Part shown: one piece after another, positions 9,001-14,906 of the stretch | How positions within the stretch are numbered: the first letter of the stretch is position 1 | Layout of the letters: each line of letters begins with the position of its first letter | Source of the DNA: a virus | DNA length: 34,133 nt | Virus record (IMG/VR): IMGVR_UViG_3300006751_000059 | Location: 1-34,133 of that record | Strand: one strand, 5' to 3' | Position numbers and translations under genes: made by a program | The notes under the pieces: generated by a model | Told to the model about the DNA's origin: nothing | The model's input: only the letters and a program-made list of their open reading frames with translations | Database searches by the model: none

Positions 9001-11797
9001 CCTTTCCTTTTTTTCTTGCAAAGGATTCTCTAGCCTCCTTTAAAACCCTTCCGTCTATAGAATCCAAAATGCCCCCGGCTAATTGCGCGGGAAAAACTTC
9101 ATCAGTCGCTTTTTTGAGAACCTTGGCCCTCTCGCTGTCAGAGACCGTTCTCTTGGCATCAGCCCTAATGACTTTTTTTGTCCCAAAAAATTGCTCTTTA
9201 AGATAGCCCGGTATTGAACCCGCCGGCTCAAAATCCCATGTAGCGCTCTCATCTTTTCCTATATTCAGCGCAGACTCCTTGTTTCCTAATTTTAGAGCAG
9301 ATTCTAGAACCCCCCCCTCTACGGAACGGCTTACTATTTGCTTGTCTTTGTCCACTGAAGCGCGCACGCCTTTTATATATCCTGCGGTGTCAAAGTCTTT
9401 ACCGAAGTAGTTGCTGTATATTTTGGTCGCCACCTTTTCAACAGCATCAGCCATGTAAGGCTGAATTAGATTGGAGATAGGGCTGTTAAGCATGCTCTCT
9501 CCCTTTTTCCTGCTTATAGGTTCATTTGAAACTGTATTGACGGGAATATTTGTGAATTGAGTCATTCGCCCGCTGTAAAGTTTTGCGAAATCCTCGGCCT
9601 CTTTAGAATTTATACCCATACCCTTTGCCGCAAGGCTAACAAAAGGCTTCTTTAGGTCTGGATTTGAGAGCGGCCCTTTTATCCCTGACTTAGTCAGTCC
9701 GGGCGAGCCTCTTCCCCCAATGATTCCAAAGCCTTGAGTTGTTTTTTGAGTATCTACGCTCATGCTCCCTGAACCGTGCCCCGAGCCGTTCCAGAACTGT
9801 TTGAATTTAGGATCCCCCAATAGGGCGGCTTTTTTAGCGCCCTCTTTTTCTTTTCTTTGCTGTCTTGGATTGGCTGGGAAATTCGGGACAAACCCTCTGG
9901 CTACCGGAATGGCACCCTTGGGCATTCCGTGCTTTTTAACCATATCCTTGTTGAATATTGCCGACCCAGAACTGCCTCCGAACTTTGGCACAATAACCTC
10001 GTCTGTATTGGCAACCATGGTTTCTTTTCTACCCCCGCCAATTGGAAAATTATTTAAAACTTTAGTTCTTGCCCCCCTGCCTGCGCCACCTTCGCCTGCC
10101 GTAATGGCATCTCTTTCCGAGGATATTGCTCCTTGGATATTGTTGGCAAAATTTGGAATATAACCGCTGGCTCGTGACCTACCGCCCGTAGCCCCTGCTA
10201 CCGCAACACCCACAGCCCTAGACCCTGCTAGCTTCGCTATCATGGCTTGTTGGGCTTTATACTGCAGGGTTTGTTGTTCAAGCGTTTTTAACACCATCTC
10301 CTCCCGCTTTTCGTGAGTTAGGGATTCATTAGATATGTCTTGGTAAAGTTTGTCGTTGTGCTTTAATATCTGACCTATTTTGGCTTCTATTGCTGCTGTT
10401 TTTTGAGTGGCTGTATTAATTTTAAAAACCTCTTGTACGGCTTTTACTGATTGCCCTGTAATGAACTTAAATAATTTAACAAATGCAAGGCCTACGATGG
10501 CCAATCCCGGACCGGCTATAAAGTTACCTATAGCGCCAAACATTCCCTTGATCAAGCCGCTTCCCTTTTCTGGGTCCAGAGCTTTTGACAACCCTCCCGC
10601 CAGTGAGTTGAACACTTTCAGAAGATTTTCTATTGCGGGGGTGGCTACCAATTCCCCTAATGAAGAAGCAAGCTCCTTTACGTTCACTGCGGCTTCGTTA
10701 ACTAGTGCAGATAATGTAGTTTGAAGTTTTTCGTTTCTGCGAGCCGCTTCATCCGTTGCGCCTCCTGACTCCTTAAGGGCTCGCGTGTAAATACTGTAAT
10801 CGCTTCCCAAGTCTTTTATTATAGCTTTTAAATTATTGATTTGAAAAACGCCTGCTACTAACTCATCAGTATAAGCTCTTTGTGAGTCCGTTAGGGTAGA
10901 GTAAACTCCAGCATAATCCTGCAGAACACTCATAGCTCCTCGGATATTTCCTGCGGCATCTGTGGTGGCCACTCCAATTTCTTCAAGAGCTTCCCTGACT
11001 CCAGACCTAGAAAGACGGGTAAAAATACTTTTGAAAGCATTTCCTATCACGGCCCCACCTCGAGCCGTTTGCTGTTGAACGCTAGTTACCGCCGCCAAAA
11101 GCTCATCCATGCCTACTTTTGCACTCTGCGCGCTGGCACCGGCTCTAGCTAAAGCATCGGCCAAGTCATTAGTGCTAACCGCAAAAGCTGCGTCAACAGT
11201 AGCTAATTTATTTACTACCTCTGTAGTGGTTACTGCTGCATCGCCATAACTATTAACTGCAGCCGTCAATGTAGCAACTGACTTCGCCGCATCCATTCCG
11301 GAAAGCCGAGTCAATATCATCGCATCATTAATTCGGCTAAGGGTTTCTTCCGCACCCAGTCCTTGACGAGCTAATTCTACCGCAGCTTCCGATACAGAAG
11401 CAAAGCTCTGCCCTGTATTTCGCGCTACTTCAAACAGGTCTTTTGAGAAATTGGCTAAGTTTGAGCTAGTTAAATTAAGTATTACATTTACATCGGTAAG
11501 GGCTTTCTCTACCTCAATAGAGCTAGTGACCATCCCTTTAAATGCGTTGGCTACAGAGTTTACAACTCCCACAGCAGCTCCAAAAGCTAAGGTTCTGGCC
11601 ACCGAAGCATCTAAAGCGTTTTGGAATTCCCCTAAATCTCCGGTAATTCTGCCTAGCGGCTGCCGAAATCCTTTGTCATCCAAGGAGACCCTGAGGGGGC
11701 GAATATTCCTTTCCGCCCTTTGCACTTGACGCGCAATACTCCGCGTGTCAACTCTCGCGTCTAAATCTATCTCTATTGATCCTCTACCTAATGCCAT
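1..11797 (-). CDS. Giant tail tape measure protein with embedded domains (partial, C-terminus beyond window)
   Basis: This frame is open from ATG at 11797 to the left edge, at least 3,932 codons, with no stop seen. A TAAGG ribosome site lies about 8 bases upstream. Residues about 60-300 match the conserved N-terminal region of phage tape measure proteins: an Ala/Ser/Thr-rich helical stretch with SVSEAAVELARQGLG, NSYGDAA, GMDELLAAVTSVQQQTA and GGAVIGNAFKSIFTRL. Hydrophobic segments lie near 415-446, 1800-1820 and 2918-2946. Long helical stretches (about 1720-2500) fit tail-length determination. Residues 545-1720 and 2510-2735 instead hold a repeated G-[FY]-x-P-N motif that separates basic, compact-looking segments, two of them nuclease-like. 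It follows the tube and chaperone genes, the usual place for a tape measure. Identity as a tape measure is firm. The roles of the inserts are inference. The C-terminal 1,200 visible residues show no domain I recognise. Confidence 0.93.
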   Translation of the reverse strand, partial: MALGRGSIEIDLDARVDTRSIARQVQRAERNIRPLRVSLDDKGFRQPLGRITGDLGEFQNALDASVARTLAFGAAVGVVNSVANAFKGMVTSSIEVEKALTDVNVILNLTSSNLANFSKDLFEVARNTGQSFASVSEAAVELARQGLGAEETLSRINDAMILTRLSGMDAAKSVATLTAAVNSYGDAAVTTTEVVNKLATVDAAFAVSTNDLADALARAGASAQSAKVGMDELLAAVTSVQQQTARGGAVIGNAFKSIFTRLSRSGVREALEEIGVATTDAAGNIRGAMSVLQDYAGVYSTLTDSQRAYTDELVAGVFQINNLKAIIKDLGSDYSIYTRALKESGGATDEAARRNEKLQTTLSALVNEAAVNVKELASSLGELVATPAIENLLKVFNSLAGGLSKALDPEKGSGLIKGMFGAIGNFIAGPGLAIVGLAFVKLFKFITGQSVKAVQEVFKINTATQKTAAIEAKIGQILKHNDKLYQDISNESLTHEKREEMVLKTLEQQTLQYKAQQAMIAKLAGSRAVGVAVAGATGGRSRASGYIPNFANNIQGAISSERDAITAGEGGAGRGARTKVLNNFPIGGGRKETMVANTDEVIVPKFGGSSGSAIFNKDMVKKHGMPKGAIPVARGFVPNFPANPRQQRKEKEGAKKAALLGDPKFKQFWNGSGHGSGSMSVDTQKTTQGFGIIGGRGSPGLTKSGIKGPLSNPDLKKPFVSLAAKGMGINSKEAEDFAKLYSGRMTQFTNIPVNTVSNEPISRKKGESMLNSPISNLIQPYMADAVEKVATKIYSNYFGKDFDTAGYIKGVRASVDKDKQIVSRSVEGGVLESALKLGNKESALNIGKDESATWDFEPAGSIPGYLKEQFFGTKKVIRADAKRTVSDSERAKVLKKATDEVFPAQLAGGILDSIDGRVLKEARESFARKKGKGKADGFIPNFIGRMGDATKERSKFSQGGSGLDTRQFNKLSGAVSRFNSMGHHLRLTNKDKLFNISQSPNRRQKDLGDLRQFFNSKQKRSLSSDVERKIEKYYKKLEPEIERAYALHSDPDFEGRIAAGDGFIPSFVTSIPSDLTAQGYRAKETIAPFGGKAILSTASVAQLGRPNYSNELRNSRKKTDSFDEFTSLIVPEFQKMDIGQYTAWSQRVASKMITSLGKGGKGKKGTGKKLNDNYINRWIRSYEKKGFAKGDSKLKALRTALNNIKPGDQAAYGNILNTIKGIMGEATAAKAKGTKVAGKNAPFDLITGEEVKTVKKPQSARDILRKATAERIKGKSLKNKRRDKVKLPQSTVILPRDGRLAQASGFIPNFGNIMNVFGGDYDRQYLDADTGSKLYYNKSGGSREIEWAQRGDSGARGGQHAIWKQIAASKDIDRGLAFTSKGITQNRSFKQGSRNNFEDLIYAYPQLKSRQVKGIKTSGDVLAHMSTGLKSIDFRNLKQLAGELNRLPREPFREALGNQGNIEGGGYQVRVLDLRTEKSGRRGRKGLAQGFIPNMALSPSMISGLEAKLKKGSGATSGERKTAQKMLNKDSRGASSVRDAAILGNLKFTQKQVVGAIKDVAKKRNDLQLDPQPIVIDPQSEKRFAQEYIKKVNRTGKKYSSQKIFNTIPSNDISLALEGKGGYKRKYIPTRARRSASGFIPNLANSLEEAISREKEALRSQGSSAKIYTDTDSRLKGPKNPMGLLVANTRDEPRGGGQGVERAIRSGQDPKTHGAAQGFVPNFFAGTAIKGLAVGATKGKDALLGLGRGLGILKTKAAEAAGSAKDASAGMGRMIATQFGLSAIADQTGKSLTGAQVALTGIEMVGGKFTLLAKALAFVGGLAWDFKDDLLAMFDFETDGRRDEIAQQYADALDKELVATQKAIEEMDKFALSAANLGQAIKSGNMEAASKFMEGFFMQVSDLSNVNPENITKIIDAIGDPQKLSEAVEGAKGDLNQGKNLKELAKDLTNLVKSTDGFEDFDETSISLKDLGSTLTKDLNPQQIQKLAATFKATGFSAQSAEKQLSAIEKVTGKLDGQARGYFLSLEEGVKANRSAKGEQSQFNDSLLQTIQGQVRLKAAVQVVTELTQAQTTASQRLGGELAKLGGTFEVLSSSSKKAFSILSQVGKINANARSQRMEAVSTVSPQAQARGAAGAAIGQARQTATQGIKAELATFAAKILASSEKQGAELQGISKAFVSQIKDGSLSTTEAIKTLTEIQRTGTAEEKTAANETIGAFRDIGANLKGSQMKISAELSANLQKQDNLAAAFLRGNAIAESSLNMLGNLDSAYKEGTAIEKTQLERLSEQQKALDLMSKMGGGNDPLLNALKEQNKALTEFSNLKEVFKSLTGKESQALDLSGLERELKALDITNLKDASANLIPSFQEAVNNAFSRLQEGGVATEKEVAEAMEVSISDAALGDLTQNLTQAINDGLAPLLNIDTAIAEQLNLDLDVGGRAEAIEDTSQQNADKIADAQLKAAAAAEVIIEAGKIGAQAAQEGGSALMISAKALEDAATKLKESATAGPAAASGFVPNFAPPRTKEEGKDFVPNLFVNPFGMLRGIMKTVERVQEMTKIGMNKDLAMPEKLMKMKEAFMTNDNVVLQGINKIKERMGETSSLNRKATFDSWSARKQENETLRNSMFKGFEISQKNHQQTTQLIKSLAQSSGRPQASGGFVPNYAPHSAVARALGTERAMGGAGSRPVVDYHRQVGTYVRDAATQPNFAAVKRDHPEGLKKATQNSRSFQGGASGFTPNFAPNSNRLIDLQNFKEWSKGKTTQEKLAYLERERVLEKAQTTDFIENIGNFGGLLPVMEWAKAVGQGSGIDDLRSELKGYLLGYNPMEGRGLTIPGYGKTPDIFNDFNLGKALPNVYNELPSFITAGDRGSIDQMLADATKKEFGIAKTVGSSKVSGLTKSLQAWMTDRIGEDVGDYNKLAGGTGEGGAFADAIANVALVFSGGKAITYAGKGVHASVKAISQMSWLKKLTGVALGGGQLESLLNDIQQFGYAPINTAYKDKEGSVTHDFLRQLASTGWSPTGFWGGIAKEAGVNPDQAFPGTNLDQAKWLLEASKPSDKKYSAQAQIDKITKREPLRQKLFKNSKRLDHSGGVGIEMSPPEWDYFEPFRFGPTMMRVADELASGGKVNVGALDEFSPSFATSAILSEQLRDYAKSVKSGSRAVQFPKSLSLVTSPTGAPTLSQVPAKYKKEDIARIKDLMQARLNRLPQKANPEQEKIVQATREQLWAGIERSENYQGFFDKISQTPAFAKEGMGYVSAPFSPMGVNGKTKEWYSHSKQGLLTDALVPGEVGPFTGSTSDRINGFISALKDKSAPKRSNILDMAKNYLPSAGAGYGGNLMQTLTQLDGEGADKAMESIKAMVLELDIDGKLADNQMPLGFGGEAKNFIDRHGGLGAEIQGPVQPGAKPLGRGEALFGRDLIDARIEEIDNIRKEQEKIKSKKEFDDSILEFNEGQGAIEGANALRDKHYKAILGNIDQKVKASSGAVKFAQLVNEAKKAVSVAPSGLQKRIDQENSFLIGGAGRRGINNEIQDLEKRRRDEETNRRDRDMGGLTNQGKRYYENQMKKLRDRALEHEDAISILKKRQQILSVGDEAALAELMFTKAGIDTTMRVGPKQRPLHGIYERPGNDPLGRLEMLKKKFKFSDKDLSVDQIVAKETGVKNAGEYLFATGWGDLSDQERDKHTLFSKMRNDGGSVLTGERFAEEFAAADDAGRIKMLRQLGLRKSAKNEQLDAGQNPLPGQDVRLDGPEVNKGIQHALKQISSVPLRFLADQIFGKDGKKGTSNLNDVQKGILLREFQASGVPMTNFDPEAFGALKTARIRIFKELGGGGEGIVGEWEKVQALEGADANKTKQKIVDIQIQKFRENIKKKKDAGGKAGPLSIVEKFLTSENLKALRNSPVFWNSDAYKKAGISGLQGQVQHMLGKTANWKNNE
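8012..8155 (-). other. PD-(D/E)xK-like nuclease motif set B inside the tape measure
   Basis: Residues about 1215-1262 read IMGEATAAKA (Glu1225), then NAPFDLITG (Asp1244), then EEVKTVKK (Glu1250-x-Lys1252). This is the E...PxDL...ExK pattern of restriction-endonuclease-like folds, with a very short hairpin between the Asp and the ExK strand. A helical, Lys/Arg-rich segment precedes it (about 1100-1215). It lies between the motif copies at 1062 and 1305, so it is a second and separate insert. Confidence 0.5.
9128..9340 (-). other. PD-(D/E)xK-like nuclease motif set A inside the tape measure
   Basis: Residues about 820-890 of the tape measure carry an acidic helix motif EGGVLESAL (Glu832), then TWDFEPAG (Asp855, Glu857), then a beta-strand-like KVIRADAKRT with Asp880-x-Lys882. 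The order Glu, Asp, [D/E]-x-K and the hydrophobic residues around each are the hallmark of the PD-(D/E)xK nuclease fold. The set lies in the segment between the motif copies at 635 and 937. No activity can be proved from motifs alone. Confidence 0.5.
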
Positions 11798-11827
11798 AAC
11801 AATACCTTACCGGTATATACACTAGAT

Positions 11828-12823
11828 TTAGCCTAAAGCTACAAAATCTTCCATAGTCAATGATCCATCGGGATTGAGGCCCGCTAACTCAAACGGGCTA
11901 ACATCCGCTTCGCTGGCTACGCCCATTTCTTCCATATCCTTTCTTGTCGCTCCTACCACGCTAAATCCTTGCTTATCTTGACTTCTTTCTACCGCAGTCT
12001 TATTTCTTCCCTTGGACTCAGCAAAGGATATTAATTCATCAGGATTGTCTTTTATTCCTTCTGGTATTTTTTCTATATTCTCTAGTATGGAATGTAGTAT
12101 CTTGGCGTAATTCAATAAATTTAATTGATAAAATGATAAATGATATATAGGTCTATTAAAGAATTTATATAAATTTGCAGAACCAACGACATTATAATAC
12201 ATAGAAAAAACGTTATTAATTGCAAGATGTTTTATATTTTCAGTAGAAAGGTCACTGATTGCCTCGTTGTACCCGCCAAACCATTGAGCTAGCTCTTGCT
12301 TGGTTAGCTCGGCATACTCATCCTTGGTGAAGTATTTTTCCTCTCCGTGGGGACTTTTGTAAAAGGACAGGTAGATGCTGTAGTCATTGCTCTTATTTTG
12401 AGCATAACTTTCGCAGGTTTCGGCCAATAAGGACTGCCTTCTTACCATGATCTCGGAAAGCTCTTTTTGCGCCTCAGAAATTTCTTCAGTAATCCGTTCT
12501 CTCTGACTCGGAATTATTAAATTTTTTTTAGTTTCTTCTAAGCTTTGAACTTTTTCGCCCCGTTCTTTATAGGTCTCTTCATCTTCAGTTGTCCAGATAT
12601 CCTCCTCGATCATCAAGGCGAGAGTCTCCTCTTCTGTCGGGAGGCCATTTTTTCTAGCTTTATCATATACCTCGCCACGGAAGCGTTCGAGGCGGTATTG
12701 GTCCTCGTTTCCGAAGTGTTTGACGTAAGCCTTCTGTCCATCTAGCTCTACCGGAGAGTAACCCTCCGTAATTTGAGCTAGGACTTTTCTTAGAATCTCG
12801 TCGCTTGGGCAATCATTTGCCAT
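11828..12823 (-). CDS. Putative tail assembly chaperone, second gene of the pair (G/T-like)
   Basis: A 331-residue protein whose ATG lies inside the end of the preceding gene (11-base overlap, ATGGCAAATGA), so translation is probably coupled. It begins MANDCPSDE. Residues 90-135 form a charged coiled-coil-like helix (REEI/QKELSE type), followed by an aromatic-rich section at 150-245. There is no signal peptide or membrane segment. The position, directly before the tape measure and after the tube genes, is where long-tailed phages encode the chaperones that coat the tape measure during tail assembly. The sequence itself does not prove this. The gene ends 30 bases before the tape measure ATG. 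Confidence 0.5.
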   Translation of the reverse strand: MANDCPSDEILRKVLAQITEGYSPVELDGQKAYVKHFGNEDQYRLERFRGEVYDKARKNGLPTEEETLALMIEEDIWTTEDEETYKERGEKVQSLEETKKNLIIPSQRERITEEISEAQKELSEIMVRRQSLLAETCESYAQNKSNDYSIYLSFYKSPHGEEKYFTKDEYAELTKQELAQWFGGYNEAISDLSTENIKHLAINNVFSMYYNVVGSANLYKFFNRPIYHLSFYQLNLLNYAKILHSILENIEKIPEGIKDNPDELISFAESKGRNKTAVERSQDKQGFSVVGATRKDMEEMGVASEADVSPFELAGLNPDGSLTMEDFVALG

Positions 12824-13760
12824 CAGCCTTGGCTTTTTGTGGCTCTTCCTCGGCCTTCTCTTCCTCGGCCTTGGCTTCCTCGGCCTTGGCTTTTTCTGGC
12901 TCTTCTTCCGTAGCCTCGGACCCTTCTTCGCCTTGAGGGGCTATTACATCTGCCGCCGAAGATTCCTCCTCATTCATTTGATCAAGTATAGCGGTGAACT
13001 CATCTTGTTCTTGAACACCACTCATGTACCATATTGTGGCAATTGTGCTTAGCCTGTCAATGCTCTTGACAAAAAGCTGTTCCTGCTCTTCATCCGCCTC
13101 TTGATACGAGCGATACTTTTCATCAAAATCTGTCCCCGAAAACAAAGGTATCTCTTCTGCGTTTTCATCATCCTCACCCTTTATGAAATAGGCGAGGTGA
13201 AGAAGAAACCATGTGATGGTTTTGTTTCTAGCCTTTACGTCAGCCGTGTGATCAAATATAGAAGCTTGCGCTGCCTCAAAATCCGCTAGCTGTTTTCTGA
13301 TAATAGCCAAGGATGATACGGCCCCTTGCAATCGTTCTTTCTCGTCATTGCTCATGTTGTCGGGGTCTTTGGCGCTGTATCGAATTACGTTTTGCTGTTT
13401 CTCAAACAACTGTAAGTACAGCTTTGCATAATTCATTTTGTCGTCTTCATTGAGAACACCGCCCAAATCCACTTGCTTCTTCGCAAGCATTGCGCGTGTC
13501 AATAGACCCATCTTTATGAACTTATTTAGCCATATGCTGTAAAACATATCGCCATCTTCCACCTGCGTGCGGGTAGGCTTTCTTAAAAATATTCTAATAG
13601 GAGTCTTCTCGGTAACCGTCTTTTTAACCGTCTCTTCGACGGTTTCCATTTTTTTCGTCTCCTTGTTCTTGCGCTTGACTTCTTTGATGACTTCCTTTTC
13701 TATCTCTTCTTCAATATCAATTGAGAAGCTGTACAATTCTCTTTTAGTTTTTTCTGCCAT
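12813..13760 (-). CDS. Putative tail assembly chaperone, first gene of the pair (G-like)
   Basis: A 315-residue soluble protein with an AAGGA ribosome site (aaaaaggaaa before ATG). Residues 10-50 are a highly charged Glu/Lys helix. Residues 55-245 look like a folded alpha-helical domain (e.g. RIFLRKPTRTQVEDGDMFYS, then TWFLLHLAYFIKG). The C-terminal 45 residues are a low-complexity Glu/Ala/Lys/Pro tail. It is called a chaperone from its location, just upstream of the tape measure, and from its overlap with a second gene. Its folded part is not a family I recognise by sequence. A run of five A near the end could allow a -2 frameshift into the next gene; this is described as a finding. Confidence 0.5.
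   Translation of the reverse strand: MAEKTKRELYSFSIDIEEEIEKEVIKEVKRKNKETKKMETVEETVKKTVTEKTPIRIFLRKPTRTQVEDGDMFYSIWLNKFIKMGLLTRAMLAKKQVDLGGVLNEDDKMNYAKLYLQLFEKQQNVIRYSAKDPDNMSNDEKERLQGAVSSLAIIRKQLADFEAAQASIFDHTADVKARNKTITWFLLHLAYFIKGEDDENAEEIPLFSGTDFDEKYRSYQEADEEQEQLFVKSIDRLSTIATIWYMSGVQEQDEFTAILDQMNEEESSAADVIAPQGEEGSEATEEEPEKAKAEEAKAEEEKAEEEPQKAKADGK
12824..12910 (-). repeat. Short tandem coding repeat for a Glu/Ala/Lys tail
   Basis: The end of the first chaperone-like gene contains degenerate tandem copies of a 9-15 base unit. It encodes EKAKAEE, AKAEEEKAEEEP and QKAKADG. Such a tail is expected to be disordered or a single helix and to vary in length between relatives by slippage. Confidence 0.75.
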
Positions 13761-13773
13761 TTTCCTTTTTCCT

Positions 13774-14061
13774 TTATTTAGTGATTACTTGTAATTGTTC
13801 CAATTGCCCCACGATCTCTCGTAGCGCGTTGTTTCCGTTATCCAAAATTTTCTTTCTTAAAAAATCCATTGTATCTTCGTCCCAATAGTTGGCTTGTTCC
13901 AGCAAAGTCTCTTCTTCGGGCAATGCAGTCTTTAATTTTTCAAAATGAGTTGTATGCTGATAATGCATATCTTCCATTATAACCAAAAATGATTTATATA
14001 AGTTTATTACATTTCTGTTTATTTGGAATTCCAATAGTTCCGCGAGTTTACCTTGATCCAT
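13774..14061 (-). CDS. Small hypothetical protein between tube and chaperone genes
   Basis: A 95-residue, mostly helical acidic protein (MDQGKLAELLEFQINRN start, NALREIVGQLEQLQVITK end) with no cysteine, signal peptide or membrane segment. Its leader is AT-rich (atataatatagaat) with no clear ribosome site. It lies 34 bases after the last tube-like gene and 13 bases before the first chaperone-like gene, in the same direction. Its place suggests a tail-assembly accessory role. No family is recognised. Confidence 0.7.
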   Translation of the reverse strand: MDQGKLAELLEFQINRNVINLYKSFLVIMEDMHYQHTTHFEKLKTALPEEETLLEQANYWDEDTMDFLRKKILDNGNNALREIVGQLEQLQVITK

Positions 14062-14095
14062 ATTCTATATTATATGGAAAAACCATAAAATTCAA

Positions 14096-14881
14096 TTATA
14101 TAAATTGAATAATCTTAACGCCGGGAGCTTCTACGTTATCTATCGCAGCGGAACTTCCTCTGTCTTGCATGTATCCGCTGGTTATTGTGAGGGTTCCCAT
14201 TGTATTGTCATCACAATCTTTTACGGTTAGCGTGTAGTCTTTTGCTTCGGCTATGCAGGAAGAATAGGTATCGCTTGTCAATTGGTCGGTTAAGCTTGCT
14301 CCTTTGATCTCCAATACTATAGTGCCTTCATTATAAACTACTATAGGATCATTAAAACCCATTACCTCTATCTCTTGGTAACTTTGAGACAATGACCAAG
14401 TGGCGCTCTTAACGTCTACGCTTCCTCCTATAGCATTATAACCCGCGAGTTGTACTGTAGCTGGTGTTCCTACGGTTATAGGATCATTGCTCGTTGCAGG
14501 AGGGGTGACTTCGCCAAGAGCCCCGATATAATTAAAGGTTCTGCTGGTTGTAATGATTGCCCCCGGAGTTATATTAACGTTCATAGAAGTTAAGGTGCAT
14601 GGGCTGGGTAAGGAATAAGGCCCAGCGGACACTCCAATGCTATTATTATTAGTGGTGGCCATCCCTGCTGATATATCAAAACCGCTTTCTAGGTACCCAT
14701 TGATCGAAACAGAACCTTTGGGAGACCCTACATTAAATACGGCAGTAGAGCCTTTGATCCCCAAGGACTTGGCGGTCTGTAATCCTAAACCTTCAGAAAC
14801 CGAAACGCTGGTAGAGTTAAGTTTGCTGGTGGTGGTTCCATTTGTAACGGTAGTCCCAAACCTCTTAATGCAAGTTGACAT
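14096..14881 (-). CDS. Tail-tube-like structural protein, fourth of four
   Basis: A 261-residue, Ser/Thr/Gly-rich, beta-type protein with a strong GAGGAG ribosome site (ggcgaggagactaaaac before ATG). The start, MSTCIKRFGTTVTNG, resembles the neighbouring MGKTCYKNMEVSAYGTTQ. The C-terminal part (about residues 215-255: LTVKDCDD, then TSGYMQDRGSSA) resembles the matching part of the next gene upstream (SIDIQDCSG, then DSGVLEGRGTSA). I infer a tail-tube or tube-decorating protein of the same fold. It lacks the Ig-like C-terminal domains common in tail tube proteins of other phages, as far as I can see. Confidence 0.65.
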   Translation of the reverse strand: MSTCIKRFGTTVTNGTTTSKLNSTSVSVSEGLGLQTAKSLGIKGSTAVFNVGSPKGSVSINGYLESGFDISAGMATTNNNSIGVSAGPYSLPSPCTLTSMNVNITPGAIITTSRTFNYIGALGEVTPPATSNDPITVGTPATVQLAGYNAIGGSVDVKSATWSLSQSYQEIEVMGFNDPIVVYNEGTIVLEIKGASLTDQLTSDTYSSCIAEAKDYTLTVKDCDDNTMGTLTITSGYMQDRGSSAAIDNVEAPGVKIIQFI

Positions 14882-14906
14882 GTTTTAGTCTCCTCGCCTT
14901 TTTATT

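Larger units (their letters stand above)
3602..10165 (-). repeat. Interspersed G-[FY]-x-P-N-F protein motif, eleven copies in the tape measure
   Basis: The motif consensus is A-S-G-[FY]-[IVT]-P-N-[FLMY]-A. The motif glycine is at residues 545, 635, 937, 1062, 1305, 1490, 1638, 1718, 2512, 2656 and 2732; the corresponding codons have upper coordinates 10165, 9895, 8989, 8614, 7885, 7330, 6886, 6646, 4264, 3832 and 3604. Examples are ASGYIPNFAN, ARGFVPNFPAN, ADGFIPNFIG, ASGFIPNFGN, AQGFIPNMAL and ASGFTPNFAP. Degenerate relatives are DFVPNL at 2528 and QPNFAAV with its proline at 2703. Codons differ between copies, so selection seems to act on the peptide rather than on the DNA. Spacing is irregular, from 76 to 794 residues, which argues for punctuation between domains rather than a structural tandem repeat. 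Confidence 0.92.

Noticed and set aside
546-11729. Many plus-strand open frames of 60-150 codons across the tape measure
   Set aside because: They are rich in Ser, Pro, Leu and Phe, lack ribosome sites and are antisense to a single long minus-strand frame with clear tape-measure sequence.
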